Positions 17,939-26,509 of a DNA stretch of 53,676 nt are shown here, one piece after another (position 1 is the stretch's first letter; every line of letters starts with the position of its first letter). The DNA lies in the NCBI RefSeq assembly GCF_900109225.1, contig NZ_FNZK01000026.1, positions 1 through 53,676 of the forward strand. The letters run 5' to 3'. The notes under the pieces are model-generated. The model searched no databases, was not told the origin of the DNA, and was given only the letters and a program-made list of their open reading frames with translations. The position numbers were made by a program, and so were the translations under genes. The DNA is from Propionispira arboris. GTDB taxonomy: Bacteria > Bacillota > Negativicutes > Selenomonadales > Selenomonadaceae.

Positions 17939-19219
17939 ATGAGTGTTATTAATTTCATAATCAATAATATTTTGACGCAGGCGGGTATTACGTTGGCACT
18001 GATTGCATTACTTGGACTCGTATTGCAGAGAAAATCAATCGGGCAAACAATCGCTGGTACATTTAAGACGTTGCTGGGGTTTCAGGTGTTATCCGCAGGT
18101 TCAGCGATTATCGTTGCTAGTTTGATCTATTTTGGCAAGATCTTTACACAAGGATTCCATATGCAGGGCATTATTCCTTCCATTGAAGCAATTAATGGAC
18201 AGGCCATGAATGAACTTGGGTTGGGCAGTCCCATTGCATTTACGTTTTTAGCTATTTTTGTTGTCAATATTATTATTGCTCGTTTCACGAAATGGAAATA
18301 TGTCTTTTTAACGGGGCAGGCTATTTTATGGATGGCTACAATGTGTACAGCATTTGGTTATTTTGCCGGACTTAGAGGTTTTATGCTGGTTGCTGTTGGT
18401 GGGGTTATCGGCGGGATCTTTGCTGTAGCAATGCCTGCAATGGCGCAGCCAATTGTTCGTAAGATTACGGGTAATAATGATATTGCCTTAGGTCATTTTT
18501 GCACCATCGGGTATTTATTTGAAGCAGGCGTTGCTAAACTTGTCGGTAACCCTAAACAATCTGTAGAAAAGATTGAACTTCCGAAGGCTTTTGAATTTTT
18601 ACAAGATACGTATTTGTCCGTTATGGTTATTATGGTTCCTCTTTATCTAATTACCGCTTTTTTTGCTGGTGAGGAATTTTGTCAACCGATTGCAGGAAAT
18701 ACAAATTACTTGGTACATTCATTTTTACAGGCTATTCAATTTGTTGTAGGTGTTTATGTACTACTAGCGGGTGTTCGTTTAATTTTAGGAGAAATCGTTC
18801 CGGCTTTTCGCGGCATTGCCATGAAAATTGTTCCAGATGCTATTCCGGCACTGGATTGTCCGGTACTTTTCCCCTTCTCTCCCAATGCGGTTATCGTGGG
18901 GTTTGTTACGACAACAATCGGTACGGTCATTGCTATGTTCGTGCTGCCGAGTTTTGGTCTGGCGATGATCTTGCCAGGGATGCTCACGAATTTCTTTGCC
19001 GGTGGTACCGCGGGAATTTTCGGTAATGCTGTTGGCGGTAAACGAGGAGCGATTATCGGCGGAATTGCCCATGGGTTCTTTATTACGCTGCTGCCAGCCT
19101 TGCTTGTGACAATTTTTAATACATTAGGTTTTGTTAATGCGACGGCAACGGATGTTGATACGATTTCGGCAGCGTTATTGTATGCATGGATTATAATGCC
19201 GCTTATGACTTTGCTGTAA
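17939..19219 (+). CDS. ulaA: PTS IIC permease, ascorbate type (UlaA/SgaT family)
   Basis: Integral membrane permease of 426 residues with about 11 spans. Family features include the N-terminal ITLALIALLGLVLQRKS, the GTFKTLLGFQVL segment and the IGTVIAMFVLPSFGLAMILPG region. UlaA itself imports ascorbate as the 6-phosphate, but many relatives carry other sugars. The following class II bisphosphate aldolase and the absence of any UlaG lactonase or UlaD decarboxylase argue against ascorbate and for a ketose or polyol degraded through a bisphosphate. Confidence 0.85.
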   Translation: MSVINFIINNILTQAGITLALIALLGLVLQRKSIGQTIAGTFKTLLGFQVLSAGSAIIVASLIYFGKIFTQGFHMQGIIPSIEAINGQAMNELGLGSPIAFTFLAIFVVNIIIARFTKWKYVFLTGQAILWMATMCTAFGYFAGLRGFMLVAVGGVIGGIFAVAMPAMAQPIVRKITGNNDIALGHFCTIGYLFEAGVAKLVGNPKQSVEKIELPKAFEFLQDTYLSVMVIMVPLYLITAFFAGEEFCQPIAGNTNYLVHSFLQAIQFVVGVYVLLAGVRLILGEIVPAFRGIAMKIVPDAIPALDCPVLFPFSPNAVIVGFVTTTIGTVIAMFVLPSFGLAMILPGMLTNFFAGGTAGIFGNAVGGKRGAIIGGIAHGFFITLLPALLVTIFNTLGFVNATATDVDTISAALLYAWIIMPLMTLL

Positions 19220-19241
19220 TGTAATAAGGGGGGACTTAAAA

Positions 19242-19628
19242 ATGTTCTTTTGGAATAACAATAAGAAAAAGCAAGAAGTACCTGTAATCGAAAAAGTTGA
19301 AGTGGCAGATATAGAAAAACTGAAAGAAAAAATAGAATGTTTAGAAACCGATTTAACAGCAGCGTTGGGAAAAGACAGAATCGCTTGCCTCAATGCTTTA
19401 GGAAGTGCATATATGGAGATACAAGATACAGAGCAAGCGATTCATTACTATGAAATAAGTTTGGAAGAAGATACAGTTTTTGGTAAAGCTTGTACGGATC
19501 TTATGAGTCTATACAATATTAAGCGTCGGGAAGCCGCTGTGGCAAAAGATGATGAGCAGCTTCAATTGTATTTAAATAAAATAGATAATTTGATGCAAAC
19601 TACAAAAACCATTATGCGTAAAGTATGA
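19242..19628 (+). CDS. TPR-like small protein
   Basis: Cytoplasmic protein of 128 residues. The N-terminus is charged and coiled-coil-like (residues 15-45), and residues 50-90 form one or two tetratricopeptide-type repeats (LGSAYMEIQDTEQAIHYYE is a clear TPR half). It sits in the operon between the permease (22 bp before, strong AAGGGGGG site) and the aldolase, with no catalytic motif. It may be a scaffold or a regulator that binds a PTS component or the aldolase; this is speculation. Confidence 0.7.
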   Translation: MFFWNNNKKKQEVPVIEKVEVADIEKLKEKIECLETDLTAALGKDRIACLNALGSAYMEIQDTEQAIHYYEISLEEDTVFGKACTDLMSLYNIKRREAAVAKDDEQLQLYLNKIDNLMQTTKTIMRKV

Positions 19629-19671
19629 AGGAATAAGGAGTTAGTCAGGATCTACGAGAGGATGACAGTAT

Positions 19672-20514
19672 ATGTACAAGACATTAAAAGAAGTTTTAGA
19701 GCAGGCAGAAAAATTTAATTTTACAGTAGGGTCCTTTAATATGCATAACATGGAAATGCTGCCCGCCATGATTATGGCAGCGAAGGAAATGGGATCACCG
19801 ATTATCATTCAAACGAGTGCTGGAACAGCTAAATATATAGGTTATGGTGTTATTGCCAGTGTATGTAAATACATGGCAGATTATGAAGATGTGGATGTGG
19901 TACTGCATCTCGATCATGCAGCAAAATTTGACGATATTCGCACGGCGATTGAAGCCGGGTACAGTTCTGTAATGTTTGACGGGTCAGCCTTGCCGTTCAA
20001 AGAAAATATTCTTCGGACAAGAGCGGTTGTTGAATATGCTCATAAACGCGGGGTATCGGTAGAGGCAGAACTCGGAACGATTGGCGGAACAGAAGAAGGT
20101 GTTCACGTAAGTGCAGAAAACATGGTTTATACTGATCCGAAAGCTGCCAAGATTTTTGTTGAAGCGACAGGAATTGATGCTTTGGCAGTAGGTGTTGGGA
20201 CCAACCATGGACAATATAAATCAAAGACAGAACTTAATTTTCCATTGTTAAAAGAAATCAATGAAACCATTGATACTCCATTGGTCATCCATGGCGGAAC
20301 GGGCGTAAAAGAAGAAGATATCCATCAGTGTACAAATTATGGTGTTCGAAAATTTAATGTAGGAACGGAACTTCTTGTAGGCTGGACGGAAGCGGCTCAA
20401 AAAATGTTTGGACAGACAAAGGTTAATGCCTCACTTCGCAATAATATAGTTCCCTGCAATGATGTTGTTAAGGATGTAATCAAAAGAAAGATCGGTATAT
20501 TTTTAAATCTATAG
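19672..20514 (+). CDS. Class II ketose-bisphosphate aldolase (GatY/FbaA family)
   Basis: Zinc-dependent aldolase of 280 residues that splits a ketose 1,6-bisphosphate (fructose, tagatose or a related sugar) into dihydroxyacetone phosphate and glyceraldehyde 3-phosphate. Visible residues: Asp81 and His82 in HLDHA, His179 in TNHGQY, His207 in VIHGGTG, and Glu133. Length fits KbaY/GatY/FbaA short forms. Last gene of the ascorbate-type PTS operon. No dedicated 1-phosphate kinase is encoded in the cluster, unless the P-loop kinase at 14067 fills that role. Confidence 0.87.
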   Translation: MYKTLKEVLEQAEKFNFTVGSFNMHNMEMLPAMIMAAKEMGSPIIIQTSAGTAKYIGYGVIASVCKYMADYEDVDVVLHLDHAAKFDDIRTAIEAGYSSVMFDGSALPFKENILRTRAVVEYAHKRGVSVEAELGTIGGTEEGVHVSAENMVYTDPKAAKIFVEATGIDALAVGVGTNHGQYKSKTELNFPLLKEINETIDTPLVIHGGTGVKEEDIHQCTNYGVRKFNVGTELLVGWTEAAQKMFGQTKVNASLRNNIVPCNDVVKDVIKRKIGIFLNL

Positions 20515-20550
20515 GAATTCAATATAGACAGTTCTTTGAAATGGTATAAA

Positions 20551-20610
20551 AATATAAGCCCGGCTTACTTTATCTTAAAAAATAAAGGAGGCTGGGCTTA
20601 TAATATTTTT
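20551..20610 (+). terminator. Probable terminator of the ascorbate-type PTS operon
   Basis: AATATAAGCCC (20551-20561) pairs with GGGCTTATAATATT (20594-20607), leading into TTTTT. The 32 nt loop is long, so efficiency is uncertain. Confidence 0.5.
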
Positions 20611-20757
20611 ATGAAAATGAAAAAGATTGTAGCGAGTTATACGAGTTATGATGAACAAAAGTTTAGTGCGATGGCGTATAATATTTTTTATAGTAGTGAA
20701 CTATTGGCGCAGGTACCTCGTATAAATATAGAGGATATGTATAATCAGAAAAGCTGA
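20611..20757 (+). CDS. Possible 48-residue hypothetical protein
   Basis: An ATG directly after the T run of the preceding hairpin opens a frame of 48 codons (MKMKKIVASYTSYDEQ...). I do not recognise it and there is no ribosome site at the right distance; GGAGG at 20587-20591 is 19 bases away and inside the hairpin loop. It may be chance, or a small gene whose ribosome site is controlled by the hairpin. Confidence 0.2.
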   Translation: MKMKKIVASYTSYDEQKFSAMAYNIFYSSELLAQVPRINIEDMYNQKS

Positions 20758-20805
20758 ATGATGCAATATAAGTAAACTTTGCGGATTTCTTTAGGAGGTA
20801 GTATT

Positions 20806-21363
20806 ATTTCTGATGAAGAACTGGCTGTGCAGCTCCAGGCGGGGAATGAAACAGCTTTGGAAGAATTGGTTTCTCGGTATCATGCAAAGATATTTTCCTA
20901 TGTATATCGGATGAGTAAAAACCATCATACCAGCAATGATATTACACAGGATGTGTTTATTAAAATGTGCCGGAATATAAAAAAATATAGTACGTGCTAT
21001 TCGTTTAAAACATGGATTTATACGATTGCTGCTAATACATATAAAGACTATTTAAAAAGTTCCTATGTGCAAAAGACGGTTATGGGGTTGTCTGTTAGGG
21101 AGGACACATTGCTGGATGAAAATACCCCGGAGGATTATTTGCAGAAGCAGGATGATCGGGAGATGGTTGCCGAGGCACTGGGCTGCTTGAGTGATGGTTG
21201 CCGCGAAGTTATTATCTTGCGATTTTATGAAGAATTAAAACTTGAGGAAATAGCAATGGTGCTTCATATTCCCGTTGGTACAGTAAAATCAAGGCTATTT
21301 AATGGACTGCGATCACTTAAAAGCTTATTTAAGGAAGGCGGCGAAGAATTTGGACGAGCATAG
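20806..21363 (+). CDS. ECF-type RNA polymerase sigma factor, apparent ATT start
   Basis: Sigma-70 family factor of the extracytoplasmic-function group, about 185 residues. Region 2 (about 10-75; AKIFSYVYRMSKN... DITQDVFIKMCRN) and region 4 (about 125-180; LKLEEIAMVLHIPVGTVKSRLF) are complete. No ATG, GTG or TTG lies at a proper distance from the perfect TTAGGAGG (20791-20798). The in-frame ATT at 20806 does (7 bases), and starting there gives the family's usual SDEELAVQLQAGNETALEELV opening; a TTG at 20779 has no ribosome site. It heads an operon with a membrane protein and an ABC exporter-like set, which it probably controls. Confidence 0.85.
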   Translation: MSDEELAVQLQAGNETALEELVSRYHAKIFSYVYRMSKNHHTSNDITQDVFIKMCRNIKKYSTCYSFKTWIYTIAANTYKDYLKSSYVQKTVMGLSVREDTLLDENTPEDYLQKQDDREMVAEALGCLSDGCREVIILRFYEELKLEEIAMVLHIPVGTVKSRLFNGLRSLKSLFKEGGEEFGRA

Positions 21364-22183
21364 AGATATTTTAAAGGAAATCGGAAGAGAAACAGATGAG
21401 GAATGGCTGTCAGTATTGGACAAGCTGTCAAGTTATACTGTTGCAAAACCATCAGCATTGATGACAGAAGAGTTAGTAAGGCGTTTGAAGGATGTTGTTT
21501 TACAGGAAAAAATCCCTGAAACTATAGAAAATAGCTTTTTCAAAAAGAGTCAGATTGAGACACCGCATCCGACGATAGGACATTTGTTCAAAGCACAGAT
21601 GCGAATATTAACTTGGAAATTTATTATAGTGACCAGTATTTTGCTTTTTGGGGGTATAGGTTTGACAAAAGGCGATGGTTCCTTGCTTTTTTTGATAAAT
21701 GGAGCCCCGATATTAGCATCATTAACACTTTTATATGAACATCGGTCAAAATTTTATAAGATGGAAGAAATGGAGGCAGCTTGTCCGTTTTCGCCAGCGT
21801 ATGTAGCTGCCGCGCGAATTCTTGTGACTTTAATGTATACTGGATTGCTTTGTTTTGTGGCAACAGTGTTAATTGATGCTTCGGCCTTTGCCATGTTTAC
21901 AGGGAAAAAAATTCTGCTGGGAAATATGATCTTAGCTTGGCTGGTGCCAATGGTGTTTTTTCTGGGAATAACCCTGGTGCTTTCTTTGCGTGCGGGCATT
22001 GGTTATGGTTCTTTTGCTACCTATATATTATGGCTGATACAGCTTATGTGTGAACAAAATAAATATTTTAAAGGGTTTGAATATCAATGGCTTCAAGAAA
22101 TGCCTTTGTTATTTTTATGTATAGGGATCCTAATGATTTTACTGTATATACGTTATTCAAATAGAGTGAAATGTGTATGTTAA
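21350..22183 (+). CDS. Membrane protein of the sigma-ABC operon, possible anti-sigma partner
   Basis: A soluble helical N-terminus (about 1-85) is followed by six or so hydrophobic spans (about 90-275), 277 residues from the TTG at 21350. That start overlaps the sigma gene end by 14 bp and gives LDEHRDILKEIGRETDEEW, an amphipathic helical start; an earlier ATG at 21302 would overlap region 4 of the sigma gene. No zinc-finger (HXXXCXXC) anti-sigma motif is visible. Position immediately after the sigma gene suggests that the cytoplasmic tail restrains the sigma factor or that the protein is a subunit of the ABC complex. Start and role are uncertain. Confidence 0.6.
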   Translation: MDEHRDILKEIGRETDEEWLSVLDKLSSYTVAKPSALMTEELVRRLKDVVLQEKIPETIENSFFKKSQIETPHPTIGHLFKAQMRILTWKFIIVTSILLFGGIGLTKGDGSLLFLINGAPILASLTLLYEHRSKFYKMEEMEAACPFSPAYVAAARILVTLMYTGLLCFVATVLIDASAFAMFTGKKILLGNMILAWLVPMVFFLGITLVLSLRAGIGYGSFATYILWLIQLMCEQNKYFKGFEYQWLQEMPLLFLCIGILMILLYIRYSNRVKCVC

Positions 22184-22202
22184 AGATAGATGAGGGGATT
22201 TT

Positions 22203-23078
22203 ATGCTGGAAATAGAAGCAATTACGAAGTATTTTGCAAAAGAGCTGGTGTTAGATCGTGTCAGCACTTGCCTGCCAAGAGGTCTGCATGTGTTGACAGG
22301 GCCGAACGGAGCAGGCAAGACAACACTGCTGCGCATTTTAGCGGGTATACTTCCGATGACGAGTGGACATATAGAATTAAATGGAATTGGGCAGGCTGAA
22401 GACAGTCAATTTAGAACTCATATTGGTTATGTGCCACAGTCATTTGGCGTTTATCCAGAAATGACACCTGATAAGTTTTTGCTTTATTTTGCAGATTTAA
22501 AAGGTTTTTCTCGATCTGCAGCCAGGATAAGGGTTGCAGAAGTTATGGAACTTGTTAGAATACAATCATTTCGCAAGGAAAAACTCGGTATTTGGACGAA
22601 GGGGATGCGACAGAAAATAGGAATTGCCCAAGCTTTACTAAATGATCCGGCACTACTGCTTATGGATGAACCATTATCGGGGTTGGATACTGAGGACCGT
22701 TCTTATTTTTACGAACTGTTTTCGTATTTAGCGAAAAAGAGAATTGTTATATTGAGTAGTCATATTGTGACGGAATTGGATCCGTTTGTAGATCGGATTA
22801 TGTTGCTATACGAGCGGAAACTGCAATTTGACGGAATTGCCAGTGAAATGATTCAACTTGTTAGTGGTAAAGTATGGTCTGCTTCGGTAACGGAGGCTGA
22901 ATGGAATCGCAAAAAAAACAATTTTCCAGTAAGCCGTTTCAAATTTCATAATGGCATGTATGAGGTGCGTTTGCTTTGTGAAAGCAGACCAGATTTGAAA
23001 CGAGTCTTTTCAGTGCAGGCAGGGTTAGAAGATGCTTATATCAATTTTATAGCGAAACATGGAGATTTTGGAAAATGA
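22203..23078 (+). CDS. ABC transporter ATPase, first of two
   Basis: ATP-binding subunit of 291 residues: Walker A GPNGAGKTT (about 36-44), signature WTKGMRQKIGIAQAL in place of LSGGQ, Walker B LLLMDEP, and switch His in LSSHI. The KGMRQ-type signature is common in ABC-2 type exporters of Firmicutes. The C-terminal 80 residues are a family-specific extension. It starts 19 bp after the membrane protein with GAGGGG upstream and overlaps the next ATPase gene by 4 bp (ATGA), so the two are translationally coupled and probably form a heterodimer. Confidence 0.9.
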   Translation: MLEIEAITKYFAKELVLDRVSTCLPRGLHVLTGPNGAGKTTLLRILAGILPMTSGHIELNGIGQAEDSQFRTHIGYVPQSFGVYPEMTPDKFLLYFADLKGFSRSAARIRVAEVMELVRIQSFRKEKLGIWTKGMRQKIGIAQALLNDPALLLMDEPLSGLDTEDRSYFYELFSYLAKKRIVILSSHIVTELDPFVDRIMLLYERKLQFDGIASEMIQLVSGKVWSASVTEAEWNRKKNNFPVSRFKFHNGMYEVRLLCESRPDLKRVFSVQAGLEDAYINFIAKHGDFGK

Positions 23079-23800
23079 TAGAAGTCAAAAATCTAACGAA
23101 ACAATATAAAGATAAGGTTGTATTACGGGATATTAATTGGACGATCGGCAGTGGGGTATTTGGGCTATTGGGGGAAAATGGTGCGGGGAAAAGTACTTTT
23201 TTAAAACTATTAGCAACACTGCTCGAGCCGACAAGTGGGGAAATTATTATCGACGGAAAAGATTTGGGGACAGAAAAAAGTGAAGTTCGCAAACAATTGG
23301 GATATTTGCCGCAGGAATTTGATTTTTATTCACGTCTGACTGGTTTTGAGATGCTTGATTATTTTGCGGTGCTCAAAGGTATGCTGCAAAAAGAAATTCG
23401 TCATGATCATATTTATCATTTGATGACGACATTTAATTTGTTGAAAGTCAAAGATAAACGAATTTCAAACTATTCGTATGGCATGAAGCAGCGATTGGGG
23501 ATTATTCAGGCAATGCTTGGCAATCCCAAACTTTTGATTTTGGATGAGCCGACGGTTGGTCTTGATCTGGTTGAGTGCAATAGGATTCACCATATCATCA
23601 GTGAATTAGGGAAAAATAGAACCATTATTTACTCAACACATATTTTTGCTGATATAGAAGCATGCTGCACAGATGTATCCATACTACATAAGGGAGACAT
23701 GGTTTTTCATGATAGTGTGGATAAACTGGCAATGGGATTTTCTAATATAACGGAAGGCTATATAGCAATGCTGAAAACATGGAAAGGAACAGATGTATGA
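23075..23800 (+). CDS. ABC transporter ATPase, second of two
   Basis: ATP-binding subunit of 241 residues with Walker A GENGAGKST (about 34-42), signature YSYGMKQRLGIIQAM, Walker B LLILDEPTVGLD and switch His in YSTHI. It is more canonical than the first ATPase. It overlaps both neighbours by the ATGA arrangement, which ties its translation to the first ATPase and to the permease. Confidence 0.9.
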   Translation: MIEVKNLTKQYKDKVVLRDINWTIGSGVFGLLGENGAGKSTFLKLLATLLEPTSGEIIIDGKDLGTEKSEVRKQLGYLPQEFDFYSRLTGFEMLDYFAVLKGMLQKEIRHDHIYHLMTTFNLLKVKDKRISNYSYGMKQRLGIIQAMLGNPKLLILDEPTVGLDLVECNRIHHIISELGKNRTIIYSTHIFADIEACCTDVSILHKGDMVFHDSVDKLAMGFSNITEGYIAMLKTWKGTDV

Positions 23801-26142
23801 ATATCATAATGGCGATTGTTCGGCAGGAGATCTTTTTTGAACTAAAAGGTTTTGGCTATTGGATATTAGTCTTATTGACCAACAGTTTGTTACTTTATTC
23901 GTTGTTTGAAGATCAACATATTGTTTTGCGAGCAATAGAGCTCTACTATGTGTTTTTTGTGTTTTGGAATGTTGGAATCATTTCCCGGGATGCGAATAAG
24001 GGGACGCTGACATTTTTGCAAGTGTTACCATTGAATGGAGTGCCAGTTCTGAGCGCACGTTTTTTGGCAAGCTTTTTGCTGCTGTTGCTGTTGGGCGTAG
24101 AACTTTTTCTTGTTTCTCTATCTGTGCGGGCGTTTGATTTTCCCAATCAAGTATCCTTCGACAATTTGTTTTTTAGTTATTGGGTCAATTATATTATTGT
24201 GTGTATAAATTCGATTTCAGTGGTTTTATTTATCGATATGCTTAGTGGAGCTAATCATTTTCGCACGATGGGCTTAACCTTATTGTATTGTATTATTCAT
24301 GTGGGGGTAGATGGTGATATAACAACAGCACTGCCTTATTGGCTGCCACCCTGTAATTTTGCAGTGAATTTAGCCGTGACGAATGTTCCTTCGCAGGTTA
24401 CGGGACTTTTTCCGAATGGTAAGCTGCTTGGAGCAATACTTAGCGAACAGCTTGGTTTGGCCGGCGTGCTTTTGGGGGTAAGCTGTTATGTTTATAGCAA
24501 GCGCTGTTTTGAACAACGTCGTCGCTATGTTTATGTTGTTTTGGTGCTCATAGCAGCAAGTGCTTTTTTCTGCGGGGCATATAAACTTAGTGCGGAATAT
24601 GAAAGCCGCGAACAAAGTTACAAAGAAGCCATTGCTGCTACTGAAATTGATGCACAGGATACAAGCTTGGGGGCACAGCTGCTGGAGACGCTTGAATATA
24701 AAATGTCCGTTCAGTTGTTAACAGGAGAGCACTCAATGCAGTGTCAAACTCAACTGATTTTGAGTAATGAAACCGGAAGAGCTGTTCGGACAATCCCATT
24801 TACGCTTAAAAATTATTATAAGATCGAAAAAATAATCGACAATACAGGAAAGAAACTGATTTGGCGTAGAACCGGTGATTTTCTTGAGGTTGATTTGCCG
24901 AGTCCTTTGCCTAGTGGTGAACAGCAATCCATCCAGATTGATTATCACGGAAAGGTTAGAGAATGGTTTACGAACTATGATGCTGAGCCGCGTGGGTTTA
25001 TCAATTTTATATCGCCGGAAATGACGCTCTTGCGATCAGGAGAGGCTTGGTACCCTATTGTGGGAAAATACAAATTGGCGGATATCCTTGAATGTCCACA
25101 ATATGTAGGAAAAGTTGAACAGGTATTAAAGAGCCAAAAAGCAGTCCACAGACCAGTTGCTTTTGCTATAAAAGTCAAAACAGATCAACCGATGGAGATT
25201 GTTACTGGCTTGCCAATACTTAGTACGGAGAATTTAAAAAATGGACAGGAGGTCGACTTTGCGAGCGATTCGGCACAGGATATTTTTATTCTGGCGGCTC
25301 CCTATAAAAAAACTGCTGCCGCAGATTTACCGGTATACTCTGCGGCCTTGCATGCGTTCAGCGCTGCAACAATACAGGAGCAAGTTAGACTGCGGTTGGA
25401 TTTTTATGAAAAGTGGATTCCGTTAAGTGGTCCTCATTATTTTCCAATCGTGGAAATACCGGACTTTCTATTAAACAATTGGCTGGGACAATCTCCAGAA
25501 TATAAACGAATCAGCTTGCAAAATTCTATTATGATTGCCGAAAGCTATTTTTATTTATTTCCGCGGGAGGATACGGACGAATTAGAATTGCAAAAACTAC
25601 ATTTTGAAGAATCCGTCCTGTTTCTATGGTGGCCGCGATTTAGCACGACCGATCCAGGCAGCATTGATGCGGGGCTGCTGTCTTATATGTATGTATTATA
25701 TGAGGAAAATATTTTAGGAAAAGATTATTATGAGTCTGTTCGACAGTCGTGGCTGCAGAGCGAACCAGTAAGCCAAATAGCCAATGCCGGCATTGATCCA
25801 GATAGAAAACATGTTGGCGGGGATAATGTTATGGTGAAAGAAGTCTTTTTATTGCTTGATGATATCCGGCGGTCGGATTTAGGAGATGCTGGGGTAAAAG
25901 TTTATCTGCAAGAAATACATGCCCGCTCGATATCACTGGAAAATAGAGACTTAAACTGGACAGATGTGTTGCAGGCATTGGATTCTTGTGAAAAGAATCT
26001 GCAAATAACAGGTTATTCCGTGGAACAAATTCAAGCGGCTACAGAAGCTTCTCGGCAACGGGCATTGCACATGCAGCAATGGGATGAAAAAGATGGATCA
26101 AATCAAAAAAGGGAGCCATCCGTGCAGTTGAATATTCGGTAA
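23797..26142 (+). CDS. ABC-2 type permease fused to a degenerate M1-peptidase-like domain
   Basis: Protein of 781 residues from the ATG at 23797 (GGAAAGGAA seven bases upstream, 4 bp overlap with the ATPase gene). Residues 1-265 contain about six to seven membrane spans of ABC-2 type. The rest, probably outside the membrane, has the beta-rich N-domain and helical catalytic layout of M1 aminopeptidases (GEAWYPIVGKY, FLLNNWLGQSPEYKRISLQN). At the position of the zinc site HEXXH-WW this protein reads FEESVLFLWW (about residue 603), and the downstream WLxEGL Glu is Ala (SIDAGLLSY). All zinc ligands are therefore gone, so it probably binds but does not cut peptides. It may be a sensor or efflux unit for antimicrobial peptides or a cell-envelope stress signal, linked to the sigma factor. 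Confidence 0.8.
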   Translation: MNIIMAIVRQEIFFELKGFGYWILVLLTNSLLLYSLFEDQHIVLRAIELYYVFFVFWNVGIISRDANKGTLTFLQVLPLNGVPVLSARFLASFLLLLLLGVELFLVSLSVRAFDFPNQVSFDNLFFSYWVNYIIVCINSISVVLFIDMLSGANHFRTMGLTLLYCIIHVGVDGDITTALPYWLPPCNFAVNLAVTNVPSQVTGLFPNGKLLGAILSEQLGLAGVLLGVSCYVYSKRCFEQRRRYVYVVLVLIAASAFFCGAYKLSAEYESREQSYKEAIAATEIDAQDTSLGAQLLETLEYKMSVQLLTGEHSMQCQTQLILSNETGRAVRTIPFTLKNYYKIEKIIDNTGKKLIWRRTGDFLEVDLPSPLPSGEQQSIQIDYHGKVREWFTNYDAEPRGFINFISPEMTLLRSGEAWYPIVGKYKLADILECPQYVGKVEQVLKSQKAVHRPVAFAIKVKTDQPMEIVTGLPILSTENLKNGQEVDFASDSAQDIFILAAPYKKTAAADLPVYSAALHAFSAATIQEQVRLRLDFYEKWIPLSGPHYFPIVEIPDFLLNNWLGQSPEYKRISLQNSIMIAESYFYLFPREDTDELELQKLHFEESVLFLWWPRFSTTDPGSIDAGLLSYMYVLYEENILGKDYYESVRQSWLQSEPVSQIANAGIDPDRKHVGGDNVMVKEVFLLLDDIRRSDLGDAGVKVYLQEIHARSISLENRDLNWTDVLQALDSCEKNLQITGYSVEQIQAATEASRQRALHMQQWDEKDGSNQKREPSVQLNIR

Positions 26143-26182
26143 GAAAGGCATGAAATTAAAAACAGACAAAACTCTTCGTTAA

Positions 26183-26240
26183 ACCTTGGAGGCATTAATA
26201 ACACGGGAACTGGTGATGGAAATTGAACCTACAATCAGGC
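26183..26240 (-). other. Degenerate tRNA-Thr 3'-end relic
   Basis: CTTGGAGGCATTAATAACAC plus the following GGTGATGGAAATTGAACCTAC resembles the tRNA-Thr(CGU) 3' end and its downstream terminator arm at 47961-48010 (CTCGGAGGCATTGATAACAC, then GATGATAGGAATTGAACCTAC). About one base in six differs, and the anticodon half is unrecognisable. Confidence 0.5.
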
Positions 26241-26440
26241 AGCATAAAGAATGAAATATGCTAAGTGTGCTGAAAAATTCTTGGATACATTGATTCTATT
26301 TGATTTAATGCATTTTTGTATTTTTTGTGTATACGCTAAATTTTATTATTTTAAATAAAAGCGCACTGATTTTGTTGTTTTACCTGAGCTGGAGTCGTAT
26401 TATATATTCAAACTTTAAAAGAGCATACCAGATTAGAATA

Positions 26441-26487
26441 AAGTATAGCCACAATTCCTTGAAAAATAAGAAATTGTGGCTATACTT
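26441..26487. terminator. Convergent terminator between ABC operon and terC
   Basis: AAGTATAGCCACAATT (26441-26456) and AATTGTGGCTATACTT (26472-26487) pair perfectly; T-rich on both sides. Confidence 0.75.
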
Positions 26488-26509
26488 ATATCTTTTGTAA
26501 TTAAACTAT

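Larger units (their letters stand above)
26143..26509. other. Intergenic region with tRNA-Thr relic and terminator
   Basis: No gene. It holds a degenerate copy of the tRNA-Thr 3' flank (26183-26240) and a convergent terminator (26441-26487). The remainder is A/T-rich without recognisable structure. Confidence 0.6.

Noticed and set aside
16988-19219. True ascorbate utilisation operon
   Set aside because: No UlaG, UlaD, UlaE or UlaF gene accompanies the PTS; a bisphosphate aldolase does instead.
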